In this document: piece after piece, positions 8,051 through 15,463 of the stretch
How the letters are laid out: each line of letters opens with the position of its first letter
Position numbering within the stretch: position 1 is the stretch's first letter
Source of the DNA: an uncultured Cellvibrio sp.
Lineage (GTDB): Bacteria; Pseudomonadota; Gammaproteobacteria; Pseudomonadales; Cellvibrionaceae
DNA length: 62,156 bases
NCBI GenBank assembly: GCA_946481095.1
Contig: CAMLML010000019.1
Location: forward strand, 1-62,156
Direction: 5' to 3'
Notes under the pieces: generated by a model
What the model saw: only the letters and a program-made list of their open reading frames with translations
Told to the model about the DNA's origin: nothing
Databases searched by the model: none
Translations under genes and position numbers: made by a program

Positions 8051-8959
8051 ATGATTAGAAAACTAATCACTTTAATTTTCTTACTAATTTCTTCTGCGGC
8101 CGCCGCAATGGAAACGTTGCTTGATGTCCGCGCTGATTTTCAGACAGCAATAGTAAAAAAGGTAAGTGATGACGAAAAATTCGTCGTGCCACCAAAAGAG
8201 ATTTTTTCTTTGATTCAATACCAAACTGAACTGGGAAGCATGAATGCTTATGTAAGTCCCCGACCAAAAATTAAAAAGAAATCACCAGCGATAATTTGGA
8301 TTACAGGTGGCTTTCCAGTAGGCGGAATTGGGGATGCAGCCTGGAATTCGCAACCAGAATTGAATGATCAATCCGCAAAAGTTTATCGGGAACAAGGCCT
8401 TGTCATGATGTACCCCTCATTTAGAGGCACTATGGGGAACCCCGGAATACAGGAGGGTTTTTATGGAGAGGTCAATGATGTTTTAAGTGCTCTTAAATAT
8501 CTCAAAAGCCTGGATTATGTAGACTCCAACAATATCTATCTCGGGGGACATAGTACAGGCGGAACTCTCGTCTTGCTTGTCGCAGCAGCCACTTCTGATT
8601 TTAAAGCAGTCTTTGCTTTTGGCCCGGTAGCGGCGCCGATTCAGTACGGACCAGACTACGCACTTCATGATCCTCAAAATGAAATGGAAAATAAGCTCAG
8701 GGCACCAGCATTATTCCTAAATTTAATTCAGAGCAATACATTTGTTATTGAGGGGAGTGATGGCAATATTGATGCGCTACACCAATTGGAAAGCTTTAAT
8801 AAAAACCCTAATGTGAAGTTTATCGAAATAAAAGCAGCCAATCATTTTGAGTTACTTTTCCCTGTTAACAAGCATATAGCTGAAAAAATTTCGCAACCTG
8901 ATATTGGGGATATTGTCTTGACGGAAAATGTACTTAATAAAGCTTTTCAAGAGCGTTGA
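8051..8959 (+). CDS. Exported alpha/beta hydrolase (prolyl-oligopeptidase/dienelactone-hydrolase type)
   Basis: About 302 residues with a signal peptide ending near SSAAAA. The fold markers are IIWITGGFP (oxyanion strand), PSFRGTMGNPG, the nucleophile elbow GGHSTGG (Ser in G-x-S-x-G), a likely acid in IEGSDGNID and the catalytic His in AANHFELL. Such enzymes cleave esters or short peptides; the substrate cannot be told. ATG 8051 is preferred over ATG 8045 because AGGGG (8038-8042) is eight bases from it and only two from the earlier ATG. A DUF1330-like gene follows 22 bases downstream. Confidence 0.7.
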   Translation: MIRKLITLIFLLISSAAAAMETLLDVRADFQTAIVKKVSDDEKFVVPPKEIFSLIQYQTELGSMNAYVSPRPKIKKKSPAIIWITGGFPVGGIGDAAWNSQPELNDQSAKVYREQGLVMMYPSFRGTMGNPGIQEGFYGEVNDVLSALKYLKSLDYVDSNNIYLGGHSTGGTLVLLVAAATSDFKAVFAFGPVAAPIQYGPDYALHDPQNEMENKLRAPALFLNLIQSNTFVIEGSDGNIDALHQLESFNKNPNVKFIEIKAANHFELLFPVNKHIAEKISQPDIGDIVLTENVLNKAFQER

Positions 8960-8981
8960 CTTGACAGGACAGGATAAAAAA

Positions 8982-9281
8982 ATGACCTACACACGCGTAA
9001 TGGGTATCTGTGTAACCAATGAAGAAGAATATGCGAATTATCGCAAGGGCATGCTGCCGATACTGCAATCTTACGGTGGTTCATTTGGTTACGACTTTAA
9101 AGTCAGTGAAGTCATGAAATCCAAAGAAGATGCACCGATTAATAGAGTCTTCACTATTGAATTTCCGAGCCAGGAAATAATGGAAAAATTCTTTAGCGAC
9201 CCCAATTATCTTGTTGTGAAGAAAGCACATTTGGATGTTTCTATATCGAGCAGGACTGTGATTGCTATGTTTGATAGCTAA
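8982..9281 (+). CDS. DUF1330 family protein
   Basis: 99 residues of ferredoxin-like (dimeric alpha-beta barrel) type: EEEYANYRKGMLPILQSYGG, then RVFTIEFPS and FFSDPNYLVVKKAH, the usual DUF1330 order. An upstream in-frame ATG at 8928 would overlap the hydrolase; the ATG at 8982 has AGGA at proper spacing and gives the family-normal length. Function unknown; related proteins are small stress or monooxygenase-like dimers. Confidence 0.65.
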   Translation: MTYTRVMGICVTNEEEYANYRKGMLPILQSYGGSFGYDFKVSEVMKSKEDAPINRVFTIEFPSQEIMEKFFSDPNYLVVKKAHLDVSISSRTVIAMFDS

Positions 9282-9346
9282 TTATCTCGATTTGCATTTG
9301 CAGATATAGTCACTCCATCTGCTTTTATGAAATTTATACCATTGTC

Positions 9347-9374
9347 TGTCGAATTTTCGGTTTTTAATTCGACA
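9347..9374. repeat. Nine-base perfect inverted repeat upstream of the DUF4287 gene
   Basis: TGTCGAATT (9347-9355) and AATTCGACA (9366-9374) are perfect complements with a ten-base loop. It lies about 70 bases before the DUF4287 start and has no T-run, so it could be an operator or a leader hairpin. Confidence 0.4.
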
Positions 9375-9446
9375 AGTAATAGACGTAACGCAGCTTCGTG
9401 GCGTCAATATCCGTAAAGTTTTTCCGTTTTCATCGAGGAAATCAAA

Positions 9447-9662
9447 ATGACCAATCAAGATAAAGTAAAAGGCCCTGCATCCTATTTTCCATCTATCGAG
9501 AAAACCTACGGATTCCCGATCAAACATTGGATGACTTTACTGAAAAAACAAAAGCAACTTAAACACATGGAAATGGTTGCTTTCCTAAAAAGCGAACATG
9601 GATTGGGGCATGGCCATGCCAATGCATTGGTTGCATATTTTAGAAATGAAGAAGGGATTTAG
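9447..9662 (+). CDS. DUF4287 domain protein
   Basis: 71 residues, a single DUF4287 domain: SYFPSIEKTYGFPIKHWMTLL followed by HMEMVAFLKSEHGLGHGHANALV. The GHGHANALV helix is typical. The domain is often fused to or encoded beside DUF5655 or SRPBCC proteins, and an SRPBCC gene is indeed found 470 bases downstream. GAGGAAAT gives a good ribosome binding site. Biochemical role unknown. Confidence 0.75.
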   Translation: MTNQDKVKGPASYFPSIEKTYGFPIKHWMTLLKKQKQLKHMEMVAFLKSEHGLGHGHANALVAYFRNEEGI

Positions 9663-9831
9663 GTTTTTAGCCAAAGAACAGGTTTTTTTGTTTATTGCTA
9701 TTGATGATTGTCGATTAACGCATGGTTTATACGACTAGCTAAGCGAGACACGCGCCTTGGCTTATGTAGATCATCGGCTGCGGGGCAATGCAATTATTCG
9801 ACTAATCGATAGAGTTTTTGGAGAAAAACAA

Positions 9832-10110
9832 ATGGCAAAGCAACCTGAATTTACTAAATATTTACCCCTGGATGAATGGTTTCGCATCAGACCTGTATCG
9901 GAACAGCAACTGACATTATCCTTTGAACAGGTCGAAGAAATTTTAGGTGCTCCTTTACCCGCTTCATCCATAAAACCTAGCTGGTGGACCAATGTTTATC
10001 CAAAAATTCAGAGCCACCGAACATCATGGTTAAACTACGGCTGGCTGGTGGATGAATATGATCCAAGATGCAAAACGGTTAAGTTTAAGCGGGCAATTAA
10101 GATCAAATAA
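9832..10110 (+). CDS. DUF7662-like small protein
   Basis: 92 residues from ATG 9832, supported by GGAG five to ten bases before it; the in-frame TTG at 9757 lacks a site. The pattern KYLPL...F, then LTLSFEQVEEILGAPLPASS, then SWWTN and GWLVDEYD matches a small family of DNA-binding-like proteins annotated as DUF7662. Function unknown. Confidence 0.5.
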   Translation: MAKQPEFTKYLPLDEWFRIRPVSEQQLTLSFEQVEEILGAPLPASSIKPSWWTNVYPKIQSHRTSWLNYGWLVDEYDPRCKTVKFKRAIKIK

Positions 10111-10133
10111 ACATTAAAGCGGGATTGCATTTT

Positions 10134-10574
10134 ATGACGACCATCAACATTCACCGAATTATTCGCACCGAACCAGAATTAATTTATCGCGCTTTTCTTG
10201 ATGAGGCTGCATTATCAAAATGGCTTCCACCAAATGGTTTTACCTGCAGAGTACACCATATCAACGCTGTGGTGGGTGGCACATTTAAAATGTCATTCAC
10301 CAATTTTGCATCGGGCGGTGTTCACTCGTTTGGTGGAGAATATCTTGAATTGGTTCCTAACGAGAAAATTCGATATACCGATAAATTTGACGACCCCAAC
10401 TTGCCGGGAACCATGCAGGTCACAGTCAACCTTAAAAAAGTATTATGCGGCACCGAGTTGACTATTGAACAAACGGGCATTCCCGATGTGATACCGCCGG
10501 AAATGTGCTATGCCGGATGGCAAGAATCGTTAATACTTCTTGGAAAATTGGTAGAAACAGTTGTTGTCGAATAG
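10134..10574 (+). CDS. SRPBCC/AHSA1-type START-like protein
   Basis: About 146 residues. The helix-grip fold is recognisable from HRIIRTEPELIYRAF, ALSKWLPPNGFTC, GGTFKMSF, the long strand region F.GEYLELVPNEKIRYTDKFD and the closing helix WQESLILLGKLVE. These proteins bind hydrophobic ligands or act as Hsp90 co-chaperone relatives; no ligand can be inferred. ATG 10134 is preferred over TTG 10125. It ends a run of co-directional short genes. Confidence 0.7.
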   Translation: MTTINIHRIIRTEPELIYRAFLDEAALSKWLPPNGFTCRVHHINAVVGGTFKMSFTNFASGGVHSFGGEYLELVPNEKIRYTDKFDDPNLPGTMQVTVNLKKVLCGTELTIEQTGIPDVIPPEMCYAGWQESLILLGKLVETVVVE

Positions 10575-10663
10575 AACTCAACATACAAGGAAGCGATTTG
10601 TCTCTCATGTAATGAAGTTTTTGATCCACGATATTGACTTATCGACCCTGAACCTACAACAAG

Positions 10664-11449
10664 CTACCCAAAAAGATTAGTCTGATCCAGTTCTAGGGTT
10701 TCACCATCCTCCGGAATAACGAACCGTCGCTCTAGTCCTTGTTTGCGAAGTATCGTTTTTAAATTTTGCCGACTTATTCTGCAGTGATCCAATGCATCCA
10801 TATGGTTCGCAATAATAGTTCCATGACTTAAAGATGCTAATTCAATAATTTCGTTTTCATTTAATAAGAGTGGAGCGCCAATATCAAGCTGCGCCATGCC
10901 GGTTGGTGCGACAATATAGTTAGGTTGATTTTGTTGAATAAATTCTCTTATGTCATCTGTCAGTATTGTGTCCCCCATAAGATACAAGCTGGGTTCATTG
11001 TCCTGCTGAATAAAATAACCTACACCATGTTCCATAAAAGGCGTTAACCATCCAGTGGTATGTTTGGCTGGGATTTGTTGAATGCTACCATTAAAAAATG
11101 AGCCCAACTTTTCAGGAAGTTGTTGAGTCATAATTCCTTTCTTGGTTAGATAGTTATCGTCGTGTGCAGTACAAAATGTTTTAATTCTACGTTCTCTCAG
11201 CCACCGAATACCTGATCTATCCAGATGGTCAAAATGTCCTTTTTGGCAGTGAGTAATGAGTGCGTATTCAATCTGTATTGCTAACTGATTAAATTTTTCA
11301 GGTAGTTCAACCAAAGGATTACGCAGATTACTCTGAAAATAGCGCAGTCGTGGCAATGCCCCTTTTTTCGCCAACATCGGATCAACCAATATAGTTTTTC
11401 CATTTATTTCAAGTATTAAAGTTGCACTTCTGATTTGCGTAATTTTCAT
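10664..11449 (-). CDS. MBL-fold (UlaG/beta-lactamase-like) hydrolase with altered metal motif
   Basis: About 261 residues. Domain order: KITQIRSATLILEINGKTILVDPML (first strands), ITHCQKGHFDHLD (motif 2 region), YLMGDT (motif 4 Asp) and IIANHMDALDH (last His region). The usual H-x-H-x-D-H ligand motif reads H-C-Q-K-G-H here, so two expected zinc ligands are replaced, while the later H-F-D-H could still bind metal. The start MKIT at 11449 is chosen because GGGGA lies just upstream; an ATG at 11461 would sit almost on the predicted transcription start. It is transcribed divergently from a MerR regulator and is the probable target of that regulator. Confidence 0.75.
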   Translation of the reverse strand: MKITQIRSATLILEINGKTILVDPMLAKKGALPRLRYFQSNLRNPLVELPEKFNQLAIQIEYALITHCQKGHFDHLDRSGIRWLRERRIKTFCTAHDDNYLTKKGIMTQQLPEKLGSFFNGSIQQIPAKHTTGWLTPFMEHGVGYFIQQDNEPSLYLMGDTILTDDIREFIQQNQPNYIVAPTGMAQLDIGAPLLLNENEIIELASLSHGTIIANHMDALDHCRISRQNLKTILRKQGLERRFVIPEDGETLELDQTNLFG

Positions 11450-11471
11450 CTTTTTCCCCATGTTTTAATCT

Positions 11472-11502
11472 ATGGTAAAGTGTGTAGTAACTCCACAGTC
11501 AA
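11472..11502 (-). promoter_or_regulatory. MerR-type promoter/operator for the MBL-fold gene
   Basis: On the minus strand TTGACT (11497-11502 on plus as AGTCAA) and TACCAT (11472-11477 as ATGGTA) are separated by 19 bases, the overlong spacer characteristic of MerR-activated promoters. The spacer contains the near-perfect palindrome TGTGTAGTAACTCCACA (11481-11497), with only one mismatched pair. The MerR gene starts 11 bases away on the other strand. Distorting such a spacer is how MerR proteins switch promoters on. Confidence 0.7.
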
Positions 11503-11512
11503 GAGAGCGAAG

Positions 11513-11854
11513 ATGAAAATTTCGGAATTCGAAAATGTGATGGGGATTTCTCGTGATACATTGCGGTATTACGAAAAAATTGGTTTGTTAACACCGCCCA
11601 CCCGAGAAACCAACAGTTATCGACGCTATGGAAAAGCACAAATTCAGGATTTACATTTTATTGAGCGCGGCAAGACCTTAGGTTTTACACTTTTAGAAAT
11701 TAAAAGAGGTCTCGAACGTTACAGGCTATCCGGAAAGCTGTGCCCTGAATTTCGTGAACAACTCGTCAATAAAAAAACCCTGCTTTCCAACCGCATATCG
11801 GAAGACACCGATGCTATTGCTGAAATTGATAAGCTATTAACTAATAAAAATTAG
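11513..11854 (+). CDS. MerR-family transcriptional regulator
   Basis: 113 residues from ATG 11513 (AGAGAG upstream). The N-terminus is a winged helix: KISEFENVMGISRDTLRYYEKIGLLTP and NSYRRYGKAQIQDLHFIERGKTLGFTL, followed by a coiled-coil dimer helix. Only a single Cys (CPEF) follows the DNA-binding half, so the usual metal-site cysteine pair is not evident; it more likely senses an organic signal or redox state. The operator in the shared intergenic region fits autoregulation and control of the MBL-fold gene. Confidence 0.85.
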   Translation: MKISEFENVMGISRDTLRYYEKIGLLTPPTRETNSYRRYGKAQIQDLHFIERGKTLGFTLLEIKRGLERYRLSGKLCPEFREQLVNKKTLLSNRISEDTDAIAEIDKLLTNKN

Positions 11855-11972
11855 CAAAACAGTTACTTACTTGAAAGAAAACATGGAGTGGTCATGGACA
11901 CATAAATGCCGGTGGCGCATTTTAGGCGAACAGAAAATATAATTTAATATCAAACTTGCTGATTATTCCTCT

Positions 11973-12881
11973 ATGAATCTATTGTTCATTAACTATCCAC
12001 AATTACTTAAACGTTTGGTTGTGGGGTGTTGTCTGCTGGTGTTGTTGGCTGCGCCAGTAAACGCAGAAAAAATACGTATCGCAATAAAAGTACAAGCCAC
12101 CAAGCAGGAACAGCAAGCTGATTATTTTTCACAATTGTTGGTGATGGCGCTTGAAACAAGCAAAGCGGAGAACGAAATTATGGAGATAATTTATTCGCCG
12201 CGTGATTATTCACAAGCGCGTTGGATCAACATGTTAAAGAAAGATACTGGCAATTTTGTTATTTGGACTATGACGGATAAACAGCGCGAACAACAACTGC
12301 TTCCTATTCGTATTCCTTTGTCCAAGGGGTTGTTTGGTTATCGTGTGCTGTTAATTCGCAAACAGGAACAGACGCGTTTCGATCAAGTCCGGAATATCGA
12401 CGATCTGGCTAATTTTATTGGCGGGCAAGGAACTCACTGGCCGGACACACGCATAATGAAAGCAAATGGCCTGAAGTTGGTTACGGCAGAAAATACTGAA
12501 TCACTTTTTCGTATGATTGAAGCTAGACGCTTTGACTATTTTCCGCGAGGCACTTCAGAAGCCTGGTTTGAATTGTTGGAGCGTAAAGAAGCTAATCTGG
12601 CAGTTGAAAACAATATTTTGCTTTACTATCCAGCCGATATTTATTTTTTTGTAAACAAAAATAATGAAGCGCTTGCCAATAGAATTGAGAAAGGCTTGGA
12701 AGCACTAATCGACAATGGCGAATTCGATAAATTCTTTTACAGCCATCCAAGAATCAGTACAGCATTTAATAAATTAAAAGACAGGCGACTGATCAAGTTA
12801 AAAAATCCTTATTTACCACCGGAAACGCCGGTTGATAATCCTCGTTATTGGATTGATTTAACGGCAATGGAGAGGGAATGA
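11973..12881 (+). CDS. Periplasmic solute-binding-like protein (SBP_bac_3 type)
   Basis: 302 residues with a signal peptide (hydrophobic VVGCCLLVLLAAPVNA). The mature part follows the amino-acid-binding-protein fold loosely: IRIAIKV, a hinge strand YRVLLIRK, FIGGQGTHWPDTRIM, FRMIEARRFDYFPRG and YFFVNKNNEALANRIEKGLEALI, where the last helix is typical. No ABC permease lies nearby, so it may be a sensor-type or orphan binding protein, as often found in gammaproteobacteria. The ligand is unknown. Confidence 0.65.
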   Translation: MNLLFINYPQLLKRLVVGCCLLVLLAAPVNAEKIRIAIKVQATKQEQQADYFSQLLVMALETSKAENEIMEIIYSPRDYSQARWINMLKKDTGNFVIWTMTDKQREQQLLPIRIPLSKGLFGYRVLLIRKQEQTRFDQVRNIDDLANFIGGQGTHWPDTRIMKANGLKLVTAENTESLFRMIEARRFDYFPRGTSEAWFELLERKEANLAVENNILLYYPADIYFFVNKNNEALANRIEKGLEALIDNGEFDKFFYSHPRISTAFNKLKDRRLIKLKNPYLPPETPVDNPRYWIDLTAMERE

Positions 12882-12946
12882 TGTTTGCCAGAAAAAATCA
12901 AAATCTTTTCATCTGCTGCTTGATCAGCTTGTGATGAACGCCATGT

Positions 12947-14563
12947 TCATTGCAAATCCGCCAACATCGCTTTGGCAACGGCCTCAGCCACTTTAATTCC
13001 ATCAACACCCGCTGATAAAATTCCGCCTGCATAACCTGCGCCTTCGCCTGCAGGAAATAATCCGCGAGTGTTTAAGCTTTGTAGTGTTTCATTATCACGA
13101 GTTATACGCACAGGTGATGAAGTGCGGGTTTCGACTCCGGTGAGAATTGCATCATGTCGATCAAAGCCGCGAATTTGTTTGCCAAATTCCGGCAAGGCTT
13201 CGCGAATGGCGTCGATTGCGTACGACGGTAGTGAAGGTGCAAGATCACAAAGTTTTACGCCGGGTTTGTAAGAAGGTTCTACGTCGCCTAATTTTTGTGA
13301 GGGTTTGCTGCGAATAAAATCACCCACTAATTGCGCGGGTGCACAATAATCATGTCCACCTAATTCAAATGCGCGTGATTCCAATTGTTCTTGTAATTCA
13401 ACTCCGGCTAATACGTGTCCCGGAAAATCTTCTGAGGGATTAATGCCGACCACAATTCCTGAGTTCGCATTGCGTTCATTGCGTGAATATTGACTCATGC
13501 CATTGGTAACAACACGATTAGGTTCCGAGGTTGCCGCCACCACTGTTCCACCAGGGCACATACAAAAACTGTAAACCGCTCGACCATTTTTGGCGTGATA
13601 CACCAATTTATAATCGGCAGCGCCCAATTCCGGATGACCTGCATATTTTCCCAATCGCGCCTCATCAATTTGCGATTGTGGATGTTCGATACGAAAACCA
13701 ATCGCAAAAGGTTTCGCCTCCATAAACACACCACGTTGATGCAATTGTCGAAAGGTATCACGCGAACTGTGACCCAAAGCCAAAACAATATATCGACTTT
13801 TAATGACGTCACCATTCGCAAGCTGTACGCCAACAATTTGTTTATTATCGATAATAAAATCCGTCACTTTATGTTCGAATTTAACTTCACCACCGAGTTT
13901 TTTAATTTCCTCACGCATAGTTGACACCACACCCGTCAAACGAAATGTTCCAATGTGTGGCTTGCTGACATACATTATTTCTTCTGGCGCACCGGCTTTG
14001 ACAAATTCCTGCATCACTTTTCGGCCATAAAATTTCGGATCTTTAATTTGGCTATAAAGTTTTCCATCCGAAAATAATCCTGCGCCGCCTTCACCAAATT
14101 GCACGTTGGATTCAGGCGTTAAGATTTTTTTCCGCCAAAGCGCCCAGGTATCTTTGGTACGACTGCGCACATCTTTACCGCGCTCCAACACAATCGGTTT
14201 AAAACCCATTTGCGCGAGTGTCAAAGCCGCGAACAATCCGCAAGGGCCAAAGCCAATCACAATCGGTCTTTCTGCCAGATTATCGGGAGCTTGTGCTACG
14301 GGATAATAGTGAGTGTCAGGGGCTGGGCGAATATTTTTATCATCTGCAAAATGCGCCAATACTTTTTCGTTATGTTTGAGTTTGGCGTCAATAATATAAA
14401 CAAAGGTGATTTCTGTATTTTTTTTACGTGCATCATAACTGCGCTTGAAAACCGTGAAATCCAGCAGATCAGTATCTTTAATTTTTAATCGATCAATAAT
14501 CGCCGCACGCAAGGCTTCTACGGGATGATCCAAAGGTAATTGCAGTTCGGTAATACGAATCAT
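12947..14563 (-). CDS. NAD(P)/FAD-dependent oxidoreductase, COG2509-type
   Basis: 538 residues, usual length for this uncharacterised flavoprotein family. An N-terminal small domain (about 1-95) precedes the FAD-binding GFGPCGLFAALTLAQMGF with a downstream acidic residue (VLERG). Further marks are GEGGAGLFSDGKL, VVALGHSSRD-like YIVLALGHSSRDT, MCPGGTVVAATSE and the C-terminal LFPAGEGAGYAGGILSAGVDG that binds FAD. The family is widespread but its substrate is not established. CAGGA lies upstream of the ATG. It stands alone, convergent with the preceding gene and divergent from the next. Confidence 0.82.
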   Translation of the reverse strand: MIRITELQLPLDHPVEALRAAIIDRLKIKDTDLLDFTVFKRSYDARKKNTEITFVYIIDAKLKHNEKVLAHFADDKNIRPAPDTHYYPVAQAPDNLAERPIVIGFGPCGLFAALTLAQMGFKPIVLERGKDVRSRTKDTWALWRKKILTPESNVQFGEGGAGLFSDGKLYSQIKDPKFYGRKVMQEFVKAGAPEEIMYVSKPHIGTFRLTGVVSTMREEIKKLGGEVKFEHKVTDFIIDNKQIVGVQLANGDVIKSRYIVLALGHSSRDTFRQLHQRGVFMEAKPFAIGFRIEHPQSQIDEARLGKYAGHPELGAADYKLVYHAKNGRAVYSFCMCPGGTVVAATSEPNRVVTNGMSQYSRNERNANSGIVVGINPSEDFPGHVLAGVELQEQLESRAFELGGHDYCAPAQLVGDFIRSKPSQKLGDVEPSYKPGVKLCDLAPSLPSYAIDAIREALPEFGKQIRGFDRHDAILTGVETRTSSPVRITRDNETLQSLNTRGLFPAGEGAGYAGGILSAGVDGIKVAEAVAKAMLADLQ

Positions 14564-14671
14564 GGGGATGTCCTGGCCGGTGACCCCGGCAGAGGTGGTG
14601 TGTTGGTAAAACGGATTTGAGGAGTAGAATATCTTGACTGTGTACGAGAGACAAGAAAGGAAAAATAGAAA

Positions 14672-15448
14672 ATGAAATTATTATACGAAGCATCAAACTC
14701 GCTTGAAGCCCATATGATCCTGAATTTGTTAGAGCAGGAGGGTTTATCAGGAAGAATTGATGGAGAATATCTACAAGGTGGTTTCGGGGAGCTTCCGGCA
14801 ACAACTCTGAGACTTATGATTGAGGAGTCAGATTACCCTGCAGGCAAAAAAATTATTGATGAGTGGAATAAAAAACAACCTGAAGAGATGTCGAAAGCCA
14901 CACCAAAAAAATTTGGTTTTGGAAGTGCAATAACAGGTTTTTTAATAGGTATTGTTACAACAACTATCTATTTTCATGTTCCAATTAATGTTGATGGCGT
15001 TGATTATAACAATGACGGCAAATTGGATGAAACATGGGAAACAGTTAACTATAAAATATCAAAAACAAAAATTGATCGTAATTTGGATGGTAGGGTTGAC
15101 TTTATATTCTATTTTAATAGAAAAGGTTATCTGGATTATTCATCTTCTGATGAAGACTTCAATGGAACCCTTGAAACGAAAATTGAATACTATCATGGCA
15201 ATCCGGTTCGATTAGAGTCGGATACTAAAGATATAGGTGTGATTAATTATACTGTTACCTATAAGAACGGAGTTGTGAGGACGGAAACCTTTATGGATCT
15301 TGTTACAAAACGACCTTTAAAAATTAATTATTTTGGTAATTTTAAAATCGATAAATCAGAATTAGATACTAATAACGATGGAATAATGGACACAATTTAT
15401 GAGTATGATTCTATTGGTGAGGTCACCAAGCGTTACAAAATCGATTAA
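14672..15448 (+). CDS. DUF2007 protein with EF-hand-like repeats
   Basis: 258 residues. Residues 1-68 are DUF2007 (putative signal-transducing protein): LYEASNSLEAHMILNLLEQEGL and LRLMIEESDYPAGKKIIDEW. A single membrane helix follows (GFGSAITGFLIGIVTTTIYF, about 88-107). The outer part holds at least three calcium-loop-like repeats of the form D-x-N-x-D-G: DYNNDGKLDE, DRNLDGRVDF and DTNNDGIMDT, plus a degenerate one. The combination links a cytoplasmic DUF2007 to periplasmic calcium-binding repeats. AAGGA precedes the ATG. Role unknown; sensing is an inference. Confidence 0.65.
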   Translation: MKLLYEASNSLEAHMILNLLEQEGLSGRIDGEYLQGGFGELPATTLRLMIEESDYPAGKKIIDEWNKKQPEEMSKATPKKFGFGSAITGFLIGIVTTTIYFHVPINVDGVDYNNDGKLDETWETVNYKISKTKIDRNLDGRVDFIFYFNRKGYLDYSSSDEDFNGTLETKIEYYHGNPVRLESDTKDIGVINYTVTYKNGVVRTETFMDLVTKRPLKINYFGNFKIDKSELDTNNDGIMDTIYEYDSIGEVTKRYKID

Positions 15449-15463
15449 TCAATATCAGTTAGG

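Noticed and set aside
13490..13924. 144-codon plus-strand frame inside the FAD oxidoreductase gene
   Set aside because: Shadow of a well supported gene on the opposite strand.
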